DNA of 64,000 bases from Cedecea colo (GTDB lineage Bacteria; Pseudomonadota; Gammaproteobacteria; Enterobacterales; Enterobacteriaceae). Below are positions 38,601 through 46,671 of this stretch, one piece after another. The notes below the pieces were generated by a model. That model did not search any database. It saw only the letters and a program-made list of their open reading frames with translations, and was not told the DNA's origin. Positions within the stretch are counted from its first letter, which is position 1, and every line of letters starts with the position of its first letter. The stretch covers positions 740,065 to 804,064 of the forward strand of contig NZ_SOYS01000002.1 of assembly GCF_011808225.1 (NCBI RefSeq). The letters run 5' to 3'. The position numbers were made by a program, and so were the translations under genes.

Positions 38601-39470
38601 TTCTGCCAGCAAAATGGGGCGCTGGTAACGTTGATAAAGCTCCAGCAGCATCTCGCAGGGCCGTCTGCGCCTTGGGTCGCCCAGGTGCCACCAAAGCCGC
38701 TGATTGCTGCCGCTTTCCCATTGATTGTCGTGATAATAATTGGCGCCTATCAGGTCCAGATACCGCGAGGCTCCTCCCAGCTCCGGTTCAACTCTACCCG
38801 CCAGCATGTCCCAGGACTGAAACTGGGCGGCGTGCCAGTTCGCCACGTTTTCGAGCCCTTCAGGGTCGTTATCCGGCGGCACCAGATGAATTATTGGGTC
38901 GCAATGAAGAATTCTGGCTCGTGGATCAGCTCGCCAGATGGCATCGCAGGCGGCGATACATGCCCGCACTAACTGGCGTTTACTTTCTTCTCCGGTGCGC
39001 TCGCCGGGAGGGGCGGAGCAGGGAAACAGTCCTACCGACAATCCCCAACTGGTAAAGGAAATCTCGTTAACCGGTGAATAAACGGGTGCCTGAGAATAGT
39101 AAGGCCGTAAAAAAGCGGCCAGCGCGCCGCATAAACGGGCAAAACGTGTAATAAAATCCGCTGCGAAGATGTCGGTATCGTCTGGCCAGCCGTAATGGCA
39201 AATCGTCCAGCAAATCTGGATATTCTCCTCCTCTGCCGCGACCATCTTTGCCGCGATGGTCGAAAAGTCATATCCGTCTTTGCCTTCCACTAAACGCCAG
39301 CCGACGCTTTCACGGACGGTAGCAAAACCAAAAGGATTTAGCCGCTGATAGTCCTCCCGCGCCCGCTGGTCGTGCCCCGTGGCAGCGTTCATGGAAACCG
39401 CGTTTCCCCATTTTGTCCTGTGATCGGCACCTTCGAAACCCGCCTGCCAAAAAGAGTTGAAGAGCGTCAT
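35679..39470 (-). CDS. Three-domain fusion: glycosidase, glycosyltransferase, UDP-galactopyranose-mutase-like
   Basis: One uninterrupted frame of 1263 residues. Residues about 1-385: a clan GH-A beta-glycosidase-like barrel with the acid/base glutamate in SPVNEISF (E136) and the nucleophile candidate in LLAETSHVG (E290). Residues 394 to about 770: a GT-B glycosyltransferase opening MKKIYIFSHLRWGFVFQRPQ and containing YISPTKVLEYMAAELPIVST. Residues about 790-1263: an FAD-binding domain (CLILGAGPTGLSAAYHYG) with GKGIARHFAIPYNKKLWTVP and a C-terminal ITLAGRYSEWEYYNSDHAFLAG, as in UDP-galactopyranose mutase/amine-oxidase-like enzymes. No signal peptide is seen. A Met at residue 394 with an upstream AAGG hints that the GT was once a separate gene. 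A role in making or remodelling a surface or secreted glycan is an inference. The neighbours give no pathway. Confidence 0.88.
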   Translation of the reverse strand: MTLFNSFWQAGFEGADHRTKWGNAVSMNAATGHDQRAREDYQRLNPFGFATVRESVGWRLVEGKDGYDFSTIAAKMVAAEEENIQICWTICHYGWPDDTDIFAADFITRFARLCGALAAFLRPYYSQAPVYSPVNEISFTSWGLSVGLFPCSAPPGERTGEESKRQLVRACIAACDAIWRADPRARILHCDPIIHLVPPDNDPEGLENVANWHAAQFQSWDMLAGRVEPELGGASRYLDLIGANYYHDNQWESGSNQRLWWHLGDPRRRRPCEMLLELYQRYQRPILLAETSHVGSGRGAWIEQVVTEVAQAQLAGVEMLGICLYPVIDRPDWEDENAWHHSGLWELDRDGADPFARLLDTVYANALLRAQHRLDLFRKRLDVVTDIRKQRPSMKKIYIFSHLRWGFVFQRPQHLMTRLAQHYQIFFIEEPMFSPDSPGLMLSHPAPNVTVVQPHTPLQVAGFHDGQIAYMQPLLAEFIEEGDTPIVWFYTPMALPLLTGFTPALVVYDCMDELSAFEQAPRQLVQRESALLARADIVFTGGPSLYAAKAGRHPNVHCFSSSVDAVHFEQALDRNNHHPLQDALPHPRLGYCGVIDERMDLALLAALADAHPEWQLIMVGPVVKIDPAQLPQRENIHYFGMQPYQALPHFMAGWDVCLMPFALNASTRYISPTKVLEYMAAELPIVSTAITDVVQPYGHVVAIAQDIAGFIYACEQALAMTPETRAEQRQQMKAIVSATSWDNTARAMYELMEKASTQEQAVQVQAHGINDEAAQRQVTRLPLAHTGKVTAARCLILGAGPTGLSAAYHYGSEAVLLERNGSVGGWCRSIEDKGFTFDYAGHIMFSNDPYVLDLYEMLLGDNIHWQEREAWIYTDGVYTRYPFQGALYGLPAETIKECLLGAIEARYGQAGGAANSSENQKRLSDCCADGTVPDFNQSNSTGQACPGESFEAFIYQTWGKGIARHFAIPYNKKLWTVPLSEMETSWLGGRVPLPDLAQIIEGAIEPVGKPMGPNARFGYPRKGGFQALMSGFLPHIQGVVETGAEISQIYPAQHIAVLRDGRHYRYEQLISTLVLPELIEMMGNEAPPDVRAAASGLHHVSVRCVNLGIGRADLTDKHWIYFAGDTLFHRIFVQGNASPECNPPGGCGLTCEISYSDSKPLPLEGKALTDRCIRECIAAGIFNADDAIITTNQIDIPFAYVIYDRQRKSNVETIRKWLLTQDITLAGRYSEWEYYNSDHAFLAGKTAAEKVKSRGYVRSGSDS

Positions 39471-40427
39471 CTCACCGCCTTAACAGTCTGCGTTATTTCT
39501 TCGTCGGTTTATTTGCGGATCTGGTAGAGGCCGCTTCGTTTTTCTCTATCAGAAGAACCTGGGGTTAACACTCTACTTAAAATTGGCAAATAATTTTGGG
39601 TCAGGCGATGGGTGACATAATATTTTGTCATGCCCTCACCACCTTATGAGAAAAAACCTTCGATAAAGCAAATAAATAAACCAGCACGTTGAAACAGATG
39701 CGTCGTTTAAATTACGGCGCGTAAGAAAAATAATCATCCGGTATAATCCAGGGGTAGCATAACGGATTAATATTTAAAGGCAGCGCCAGGCCCCGGTTAG
39801 TAAATGCCGGTTGGTATGGTTGCCCCATTCGCTATCTACAGGCGACTTTCGGTGTTTAAAGGTATCGATAGTGCTAAGGCCAGCTGCCCGACATCTTCAT
39901 CGTTACGTTTCCTGATTTTACAATCATCATTATTAACCCCTTGAACGCAAAGTATTTAAAACTAAAAACAAGCGTAAAAAAACAAGGTCAGCTTAAATTA
40001 TTCGCACGACATTATTAAAAGTAGCCGTAAATTTGATAGTTAACCATAGCACTATCAAGTTTAAAGATAATAATTTTTAATAAAATTGGGCGAGGGAACA
40101 ACGGCCTAAAATGTGTTTTATATGAGCGTATTATTCAATCACTTCGATTTAAGGTTAACTTTCTCAGTTAAAAATTAAATACATTCGTCGCACGGCGATA
40201 TTACCCGCTGAAAATAGTCACTTTTATTTTGTAGCAGCGGCTGCTGGCGCCAGACGGCAGCCAGCTCGATTTTGATTTCCAGGCTTCAGGCGTGGGCCGG
40301 TATTCCCCATCTTTTCATCGGATTAGTCATATAGTTATTCCTTCCTGGCTTAAAGCCCGTTGGCAACAACGTGCTATAGTCCCGGCAACAGAAGGAATAC
40401 ATGCCCCACATCAAAGGTCGCCTAACC
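39471..40427. other. AT-rich intergenic region upstream of the fusion gene and ybdL
   Basis: About 957 bases with no recognisable gene. It is markedly more AT-rich than its surroundings, with an imperfect dyad GACATAATATTTTGTC at 39611-39626 and a perfect one at 40033-40058. It must hold the promoters of the minus-strand fusion and of ybdL. A 14-codon frame at 40286-40330 (minus) follows a strong AGGAAGGA. Confidence 0.6.
40033..40058. promoter_or_regulatory. Inverted repeat, candidate operator
   Basis: TTGATAGT and ACTATCAA, perfect 8-bp arms separated by 10 bases, in the AT-rich region. The dyad suits a dimeric regulator. The regulator is unknown. Confidence 0.4.
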
Positions 40428-41588
40428 ATGAGCCAGAATCCCTTGGTTCCCGAGAGCAAATTACCCGCTCTTGGCACCACCATTTTCACGCAAATGAGCC
40501 AGCTTGCGCAGCAGCATCAGGCTATTAACCTGTCCCAGGGCTTTCCAGATTTTGACGGACCGCGCTATTTGCAGGAACGCCTCGCTTTTCACGTTGCTAA
40601 TGGCGCAAATCAGTATGCACCGATGACCGGTGTACAGGCGCTGCGCGAAGCCATCGCCGATAAAACCGCCGGGCTATACGGCTATAAGCCTGACGCAAAT
40701 ACCGATATCACTGTAACAGCCGGGGCGACAGAGGCCCTTTACGCAGCAATTACCGCGCTGGTCCGCCCTGGCGATGAAGTGATTTGCTTTGACCCCAGCT
40801 ACGACAGCTATGCTCCCGCCGTGACGCTTTCCGGCGGGGTACTCAAACGTATCGCCCTGCAACCGCCCAGCTTCCGGGTTGACTGGGAAGAGTTTGCCGC
40901 GCTGCTTAGTCCGCGCACGCGCCTGATTATTCTGAACACGCCGCATAATCCATCGGCAACGGTGTGGCGCAAAAGCGATTATGCAGCGCTCTGGCAGGCA
41001 ATCGAACAACACAAAGTTTATGTAGTGAGCGATGAAGTTTACGAGCACATCTGTTTTGCCGAAGAGGGCCATGCCAGCGTACTTGCCCATCCGCAGCTTC
41101 GCGAACGCGCGGTTGCCGTCTCTTCGTTTGGCAAAACGTTTCATATGACAGGCTGGAAAGTAGGTTACTGCGTGGCGCCGGCGGCAATAAGCGCCGAACT
41201 GCGCAAAGTACACCAGTATCTGACTTTCGCCGTCAATACGCCGGCACAGCTTGCGCTAGCAGACATGCTGCGCGCGCAGCCTGAGCATTACCGTGAATTA
41301 CCGGCATTCTACCGTGCCCGGCGCGACAGATTTATGCAGGCGCTGGCGGACAGCCGCTTTGAAATACTGCCGTGTGAAGGCACTTACTTCCTGCTGGCAG
41401 ATTACAGCGCGATTTCCGATCTGGACGACGTGAGTTTCTGCCAGTGGCTGACCAAAGACGTGGGCGTTGCGGCGATTCCGCTGTCGGTGTTCTGCGCCGA
41501 TCCCTTCCCGCACAGGTTGATTCGCCTTTGCTTCGCAAAGCAGGAAGCAACGCTTGATGCGGCGGCTGAACTTTTGTGTAAGGTTTGA
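40428..41588 (+). CDS. ybdL: Methionine aminotransferase YbdL
   Basis: Fold-type I PLP aminotransferase, 386 residues from the ATG at 40428 (E. coli 386). It transaminates methionine, histidine and phenylalanine. PLP lysine in SSFGKTFHMTGWKVGY; substrate loop INLSQGFPDFDGPRYLQERL; NTPHNPSATVW holds the PLP-ring asparagine. A frame start at 40401 lacks family support. Convergent with opgB. Confidence 0.96.
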   Translation: MSQNPLVPESKLPALGTTIFTQMSQLAQQHQAINLSQGFPDFDGPRYLQERLAFHVANGANQYAPMTGVQALREAIADKTAGLYGYKPDANTDITVTAGATEALYAAITALVRPGDEVICFDPSYDSYAPAVTLSGGVLKRIALQPPSFRVDWEEFAALLSPRTRLIILNTPHNPSATVWRKSDYAALWQAIEQHKVYVVSDEVYEHICFAEEGHASVLAHPQLRERAVAVSSFGKTFHMTGWKVGYCVAPAAISAELRKVHQYLTFAVNTPAQLALADMLRAQPEHYRELPAFYRARRDRFMQALADSRFEILPCEGTYFLLADYSAISDLDDVSFCQWLTKDVGVAAIPLSVFCADPFPHRLIRLCFAKQEATLDAAAELLCKV

Positions 41589-41594
41589 AACTTC

Positions 41595-41614
41595 CCTCTC
41601 CCTTACGGGAGAGG
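41595..41614. terminator. Bidirectional terminator between ybdL and opgB
   Basis: CCTCTCCC-TTAC-GGGAGAGG, a perfect 8-bp GC-rich stem just after the ybdL stop, followed on the plus strand by ATTAATTTTCT. Confidence 0.75.
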
Positions 41615-41623
41615 ATTAATTTT

Positions 41624-43909
41624 CTAAGCCGTGGGCACCACTTTAATATCCTCCATCCCAATACCCAGCTTGCGGGGTTCATGGCCGAGAATATTGCCCT
41701 CATTGGACAACTGCGGCTCCGGCGGAATGATTTCCAGCGTGCTGCTGCGCTGCGGATTATCGAAATGCAGCGTTGTGGTGGTGATTTCTGCACCAAGCGT
41801 CAAAGTCTGCTGCTGGTTGCCTACCTTAACCGGCACCGCTTTCCCCGCGTTTGGCCCGAAGGCTTTGGCGGTAATGATCAGATCAAATTTCTCCGGCAGC
41901 GGTTCGGCGTATTCAATCTTCACCTCCGGCGCCAGATTGGCGTTTGACCAGCGTCCCCAGGCCTCAGGACGTGAGATACCGCTAAACTGCTTCACGTTTT
42001 GTGGTGCACCCGGCACGCTGAAGATAAAGCTATCCGCCTGATAGCGAATCGCGTTTTCATCGGTTTTCAGCGTCGCCACGTTATGATTGAATCTGTCTTT
42101 ATCGAGCGGCTCATCGGTAAATTTCACCGCCTGCTTATCAGTCTGCGCCTCCACCAGACGCACCGAAGGCTTGCCGCCCAGCTGCCCCTGCGACACGCAC
42201 AGTCCGGTAGAGAGCGCCAGTTGCGGATCCCACAAACGCGCCATTTTGAAGCAACGATCAACCCAGATAAATTTATCTTTTACAGCAAAACCTGCCAGCT
42301 GGTAACGCAGCGGCGCGGAATATTCGCTTTCCGGCAGCGGCTCAATTTTGTCGTCAGATATGCGCAACAGCAGCGGCATTTTGAAGTGCGCACCAGAGTA
42401 GCTGAACGTATTTTTCTTTTGATCGATGGAGTATTCCGTGATGGATTTCGGGAAGTTCCACAGGTCGATGACGTCCGGTTTCCATTCGAGGACTTTCTCT
42501 TTGATATTCATAAACACAGAAGAGAGCGACTCGCCCGAAATACTACTGCGTCCGAGGCCGATGTAATTGTCGCCGCCCAGAATATCCAGCACCGTTGCGC
42601 CGTTATCCATCGTGCTGCGTTTCACCGGAATTAATTTTGCCTCTGGCTTATCGCCACGAATGATAAAAAATAAATTATCGCGTTCCTGCTTATTCAGGTA
42701 TTTATAAGCCGTGTTATTCATCGCCAGATGATCGGACGAAACGACAATTACTGTATTTTTAAAGTACGGCGAGGCCTTAATTTTTTCGATTAACGCCGCT
42801 ACGTGTTGCTGGCTACAGGCTACCGCGCTGAATGACTGGTTTACTTTACCGTCGAATGTGTAGCTGCGACGGCTACAGGTTTTTGAAATGAAACCGTCCG
42901 GGTGATGGGTATCCACCGTCAGCGTAAATAACGAGAAACGCTTATTTTCTTTTGAAAGCTCGATGAATTTTTCGTAAACCTCATCCAGAACGGTATCGTC
43001 ATAAAAGCCCCAGTTGTTGCGATAAGTCGGGTCGGCGACGATGTTTTTCAGCTCTTGCGCGCCATATATATGCTCAAAGCCGTGGGATTGTAAAAAGACA
43101 TCTTTACCCGCAAAGCGCAGGTCTGCGCCCTGCATAAAGTAGTTTTCATAGCCGGAGGATTTCAGAATATCGCCAAGGCAGACGTTCTTCGGGAAGAAGC
43201 TTGACATAGAAGCCGACGAGTTGCCCTCGAAAGGCGCAAACAACGGAATGCCGCACTGAGAGGAAACCATCCCGGCAATAGTGTAATCGGTACCCGGCAA
43301 CTGGCCGGTATGGCTAAAATCCATGCCGGAATCTTTCAGCCCGGTTAATTCAGGTGCCAGATCGGGGAATAATTCCGGTTGGAAATAAGTACGCTCAAGG
43401 CTTTCGCCATAAATATAAACCAGGTTCAGCTTTGGATTAGTAATTACGCCATGTGGAGTTTTATAATAAGCGGCGAAATCGGAATCTCCGGTGCGGGTCT
43501 GAGATTTTAATAAACTAACGACCTGGCGAAACGCGGAGGAAGCATCCACCGAAGCCAGGGCGAGCGCTACAGCTAACAGGCTGTAGCCAAAATGATGAGG
43601 ATGTTTACGGCGGCGCAAAATCCATGTCAGCAGCCCAAAAATCACCATCAGGCCTGCCAGCACCCCAAGGCCCGGCAGAATATATTTCCCGATACCCGCG
43701 CCCGTCAGGCTGCTGGTCAGCGTATAAAGCACCGCATCATTAATACCATCGCCGGTAAAGTAGTTGCTGGCAACCAGCGTCACATTAAGAACGATATACA
43801 ACGTCAAAATCAGCAGGATGGAACTAAACCACCAAAAGTTTCGACCGCCTTTAGCGGCATACACAGCAATGGCTGCCACAAATAACGAGATTGAAAGCAA
43901 TTCCGACAA
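41624..43909 (-). CDS. opgB: Phosphoglycerol transferase I (OPG glycerophosphotransferase)
   Basis: Inner-membrane enzyme moving phosphoglycerol from phosphatidylglycerol to osmoregulated periplasmic glucans. About 761 residues from a TTG at 43909, which reproduces the E. coli protein start (SELLS) and has GAGGGG upstream. An ATG two codons earlier and a longer frame are less likely. Three or four N-terminal helices are followed by a periplasmic sulfatase/alkaline-phosphatase-fold domain: [15 protein letters not shown] carries the nucleophile region, [11 protein letters not shown] a metal site. The gene is not beside its E. coli neighbours. Confidence 0.95.
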   Translation of the reverse strand: MSELLSISLFVAAIAVYAAKGGRNFWWFSSILLILTLYIVLNVTLVASNYFTGDGINDAVLYTLTSSLTGAGIGKYILPGLGVLAGLMVIFGLLTWILRRRKHPHHFGYSLLAVALALASVDASSAFRQVVSLLKSQTRTGDSDFAAYYKTPHGVITNPKLNLVYIYGESLERTYFQPELFPDLAPELTGLKDSGMDFSHTGQLPGTDYTIAGMVSSQCGIPLFAPFEGNSSASMSSFFPKNVCLGDILKSSGYENYFMQGADLRFAGKDVFLQSHGFEHIYGAQELKNIVADPTYRNNWGFYDDTVLDEVYEKFIELSKENKRFSLFTLTVDTHHPDGFISKTCSRRSYTFDGKVNQSFSAVACSQQHVAALIEKIKASPYFKNTVIVVSSDHLAMNNTAYKYLNKQERDNLFFIIRGDKPEAKLIPVKRSTMDNGATVLDILGGDNYIGLGRSSISGESLSSVFMNIKEKVLEWKPDVIDLWNFPKSITEYSIDQKKNTFSYSGAHFKMPLLLRISDDKIEPLPESEYSAPLRYQLAGFAVKDKFIWVDRCFKMARLWDPQLALSTGLCVSQGQLGGKPSVRLVEAQTDKQAVKFTDEPLDKDRFNHNVATLKTDENAIRYQADSFIFSVPGAPQNVKQFSGISRPEAWGRWSNANLAPEVKIEYAEPLPEKFDLIITAKAFGPNAGKAVPVKVGNQQQTLTLGAEITTTTLHFDNPQRSSTLEIIPPEPQLSNEGNILGHEPRKLGIGMEDIKVVPTA

Positions 43910-44263
43910 CTGCATGCCCCTCACTAAAATGCACGCCTTACTGGCGCGCAACTTGCCTCAGAGAAATTCTGAGCGCTCAATCTACCGTCGAAGGCAAAAC
44001 GTTGCAATTTGTCTGTCACAAAAGTGTGCTGCATTGCAGAATTGTCATGCGCTGCGGGGCTGTGCGCGCTTCTTATAGTTTCAGCGCCCGACGCCCGGGC
44101 CTGCAAATTACGGGGGCAAACAGACCGGCTACGGTTAAAATTGTTCCTACTATTATTCGTTATTAAGGTTATATCTCTGCACAAGCCGTACAGAAACTTT
44201 ATTTCTCACTGCAATTTATCGATAACGAAGGAAAAATAAGAAAATTCATTGCCTACGGCTACG
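43910..44263. other. Intergenic region upstream of opgB
   Basis: About 350 bases holding the opgB promoter region. Short frames exist but none has family features. Confidence 0.5.
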
Positions 44264-44292
44264 TAACAGACGCCCCGTCAGAGCGTCTGTTA
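44264..44292 (-). terminator. Terminator hairpin
   Basis: TAACAGACGC (44264-44273) pairs perfectly with GCGTCTGTTA (44283-44292), 9-nt loop. On the minus strand it starts five bases after the stop of the small frame at 44297-44599. The T-run is weak. Confidence 0.65.
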
Positions 44293-44296
44293 TTTA

Positions 44297-44599
44297 TTAC
44301 TCAGCGTCAAAAACCTTACGCGGTACGAACGCTTCAGGCTTCTCGCCGCTGGCGCTTTGCACATTATTGTTACGTTCGTGGCGTTCGCTCTGATGGGCGT
44401 AGCGCACGCCCGCAATGCGCCGATGTAAATTGCGATGGTGGATAATGCGGATCGGCGTTGCCGTTCTGCTTCGCTGGCTGAAAACAGAACTCCACGGCCA
44501 GGCAGTACTTAATGAGCGAGATTTTACCGGCGCTCCTTGTCGCTGCGACAGCCAGCTTACGGTGTTAAGGTGCGGCAACCGGCTTACCGGAGGTAACAT
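44297..44599 (-). CDS. Possible small basic protein, or part of a small RNA
   Basis: An open frame of 100 codons whose last 50 residues are basic and His-rich (RIIHHRNLHRRIAGVRYAHQ) and end KVFDAE. I do not recognise it. Evidence that something is expressed: a perfect TATAAT at 44614-44619 (minus) just after the WYL gene, and a 10-bp terminator hairpin immediately after the stop. Against the annotated start: the ATG at 44599 has no ribosome binding site and would lie only a few bases inside the transcript. All three frames are open over much of the interval, so an RNA of about 340 nt is equally possible. Confidence 0.3.
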   Translation of the reverse strand: MLPPVSRLPHLNTVSWLSQRQGAPVKSRSLSTAWPWSSVFSQRSRTATPIRIIHHRNLHRRIAGVRYAHQSERHERNNNVQSASGEKPEAFVPRKVFDAE

Positions 44600-44633
44600 T
44601 TTTGCGCGTTTTTATTATAGCCAGATGAAGGCC

Positions 44634-45530
44634 TTACATTCCCAAATAGCCTCTGATTTCAGCTTCCATTTCCTGCTGCAAACTTTCAGGAGAGATAATT
44701 CGTAAATGGGGAAGCCAGTATTGCACCACGGGCAAGACTTCATTTTTATGCGACACAGTGGTAGAGATGATTAATCCGCCATCGGTCAATACCTTTTCTA
44801 CAACTTGCCCAACGACCAAATTTCGGCGTTGGAAATACTCAGTCACTTCCGACGATACCTTTATTATCACCTTAAATTTTTGTTCGTTACTCCAGACGCT
44901 TTCTTCATTTTTTAACTCTTCTAATAAATCAGCAGAACGCGTAAAGAGGTCAAAAGTACATTGCAGGGCAGATATTTTACCGAGCGTAAACTTTTTCATT
45001 TTCTTATTATGCAGCGCGGCGAGGTACCAAACCCCATTATGGTTAATTAACTGGTAAGGTTCGACGCTGTAGGTTTGCTGTTCAGCACGTTTGAAGTACT
45101 TAAATGACACCCGACGCCGCTCATCAATTGCCTTTTGTAAGCGGGTGAAGTTCTCCGTTTGCTGCTCATTTTTGATATAGCGATGCCCCTTTACGAGGAT
45201 ATTCTGCGCCGGCTCCGGGTAAAACATGGACTGAAGCATTTTTCGGTCCAGCACCGGGAATAATCCTTTTACGCCCGCAACCCTGGCGAAGGTATCGATA
45301 CTTGAAGCATCAAACTTGCCCAAATATTCAGGACGCAGGCTATAGCTGTTAAGAGCGGCATTTTTCTCTATCCCGGCGATGGCGAGCCTTTCTTCTATAT
45401 CGCGGCGGATAGTGCGCGGATGTACGCCGTATTCTTCTGCAAGTCCATTAAGCGTTAATGCTTCACCGCGATTAAAGCGTAATAAAATATCGGCAAGACG
45501 CGTAGCCAACAAGAGATTCTTTTTGCTCAT
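44634..45530 (-). CDS. WYL-domain transcriptional regulator
   Basis: A 298-residue regulator. N-terminal winged helix (about 1-65; LTLNGLAEEYGVHPRTIRRDIEE is the HTH). A WYL domain (about 130-210) contains the ligand motif as VWYLAALHNKKMKKFTLGKI, followed by a C-terminal WCX extension. WYL proteins sense nucleic acid or other ligands and often control phage defence, DNA damage or accessory loci. No defence genes adjoin it, and flanking genes are housekeeping. A short dyad upstream (45578-45592) could be its own operator. Confidence 0.85.
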   Translation of the reverse strand: MSKKNLLLATRLADILLRFNRGEALTLNGLAEEYGVHPRTIRRDIEERLAIAGIEKNAALNSYSLRPEYLGKFDASSIDTFARVAGVKGLFPVLDRKMLQSMFYPEPAQNILVKGHRYIKNEQQTENFTRLQKAIDERRRVSFKYFKRAEQQTYSVEPYQLINHNGVWYLAALHNKKMKKFTLGKISALQCTFDLFTRSADLLEELKNEESVWSNEQKFKVIIKVSSEVTEYFQRRNLVVGQVVEKVLTDGGLIISTTVSHKNEVLPVVQYWLPHLRIISPESLQQEMEAEIRGYLGM

Positions 45531-45577
45531 GGTTCCCTTCCCTGTTTCCTGCTGTGGATAAGCTTATCTGCCCTGGT

Positions 45578-45592
45578 TGACAGGTTATGTCA
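45578..45592. promoter_or_regulatory. Candidate operator of the WYL regulator
   Basis: TGACA-GGTTA-TGTCA, a perfect 5-bp dyad extended by GGT/ACC-like flanks, 48 bp before the WYL gene ATG. The size suits a dimeric WYL protein; assignment is by position only. Confidence 0.35.
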
Positions 45593-45771
45593 CCGTCAAA
45601 AAGTTTCAGATATGCTGCCTTTTCAATTAGGAATAGAGAGCCATATCGGCATCTATGATAAAAACTTGAGTTAATACGCAATCAAAGCGGCAATGAGCGG
45701 TTTGTTAAACGATGCAACAATAACCATCGAAATAATAAATAAAGGAAACTTTTTATATATTTCTGCTGATG

Positions 45772-45786
45772 ATAGTCCAGAGCTAT
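45772..45786 (+). promoter_or_regulatory. OxyR-like site upstream of ahpC
   Basis: ATAG-N7-CTAT with the conserved A in the spacer, matching one unit of the OxyR motif. A weaker second unit may follow at about 45793-45809. ahpCF is an OxyR target in E. coli. Confidence 0.55.
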
Positions 45787-45850
45787 CGCAACCATTGCCG
45801 CTTCGGCGATTGACCTTTCCACCGCTCAGGTGCTGTAATTTCTGCGCTGT

Positions 45851-45856
45851 TATAAT
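45851..45856 (+). promoter_or_regulatory. Candidate -10 element (TATAAT)
   Basis: A perfect TATAAT with a poor -35, as expected for an activator-dependent promoter. It lies about 70 bp after the OxyR-like site and 35 bp before a strong terminator hairpin. Confidence 0.5.
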
Positions 45857-45890
45857 TTTTTAAAGTGGAATTGTAACGCGCAACATTAAG

Positions 45891-45924
45891 AGGCCACCCC
45901 GCAACGGGTGGCCTTTTTCTTTTG
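45891..45924 (+). terminator. Intrinsic terminator inside the ahpC upstream region
   Basis: AGGCCACCC-CGCAAC-GGGTGGCCT with a T-rich tail (TTTTTCTTTT). It lies between the TATAAT and ahpC, 110 bp before the ahpC ATG. No upstream plus-strand gene needs it. Confidence 0.85.
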
Positions 45925-46033
45925 TGAAAATAGCGTTGTAAGGTATGGCTTATTGATTCAATACGGCCTACCCATTAGAGATAAGCCCTCAACTCAGGTA
46001 ACTTTCCCCCATCGCAAAACGGAGGAAGTACAG

Positions 46034-46597
46034 ATGTCCTTAATCAACACAAAAATCAAACCATTCAAAAATAGCGCTTTTAAAAACGGTGAATTCATCG
46101 AAGTTTCTGAGCAGGACGTAGAAGGTCGCTGGAGCGTATTCTTCTTCTACCCGGCCGACTTTACCTTTGTATGCCCAACTGAACTGGGCGACGTGGCTGA
46201 CCATTACGAAGAATTCCAGAAGCTGGGCGTAGATATCTATTCTGTTTCTACCGACACCCACTTTACCCATAAAGCATGGCACAGCAGCTCTGACACCATC
46301 GCAAAAATCAAATACGCGATGATCGGCGACCCGACTGGCGCGCTGACCCGCAACTTCGAAAACATGCGTGAAAACGAAGGCCTGGCGGACCGCGGTACCT
46401 TTATCGTTGACCCACAGGGCATCATCCAGGCTATCGAAGTCACCGCAGAAGGCATTGGCCGTGACGCATCTGACCTGCTGCGTAAAGTAAAAGCGGCTCA
46501 GTACGTGGCTTCTCACCCAGGTGAAGTTTGCCCGGCTAAATGGAAAGAAGGCGAAGCAACCCTGGCTCCATCTCTGGACCTGGTCGGTAAAATCTAA
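46034..46597 (+). CDS. ahpC: Alkyl hydroperoxide reductase peroxidase subunit AhpC
   Basis: Typical 2-Cys peroxiredoxin, 187 residues (E. coli 187). Peroxidatic Cys47 in FTFVCPTEL and resolving Cys166 in PGEVCPAKW. It reduces hydrogen peroxide and alkyl hydroperoxides and is recycled by AhpF. The start at 46034 has a strong GGAGGAAG; an extension to 45908 would read through the promoter region and is rejected. Confidence 0.98.
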   Translation: MSLINTKIKPFKNSAFKNGEFIEVSEQDVEGRWSVFFFYPADFTFVCPTELGDVADHYEEFQKLGVDIYSVSTDTHFTHKAWHSSSDTIAKIKYAMIGDPTGALTRNFENMRENEGLADRGTFIVDPQGIIQAIEVTAEGIGRDASDLLRKVKAAQYVASHPGEVCPAKWKEGEATLAPSLDLVGKI

Positions 46598-46623
46598 GCC
46601 TTACCGCGTTTGATATCCCCTTT

Positions 46624-46649
46624 ATCGGCAGCCTTTGCTGCCGATTTTT
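46624..46649 (+). terminator. Intercistronic terminator between ahpC and ahpF
   Basis: ATCGGCAGC-CTTT-GCTGCCGAT followed by TTTT. It should make ahpC mRNA exceed ahpF mRNA. Confidence 0.8.
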
Positions 46650-46671
46650 CTCGCCATCAGGGAGACTTACC

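Noticed and set aside
43995..44035. CTGTCACAAAAGTG as a possible PhoB box near opgB
   Set aside because: Only the first half-site fits; the second matches poorly.
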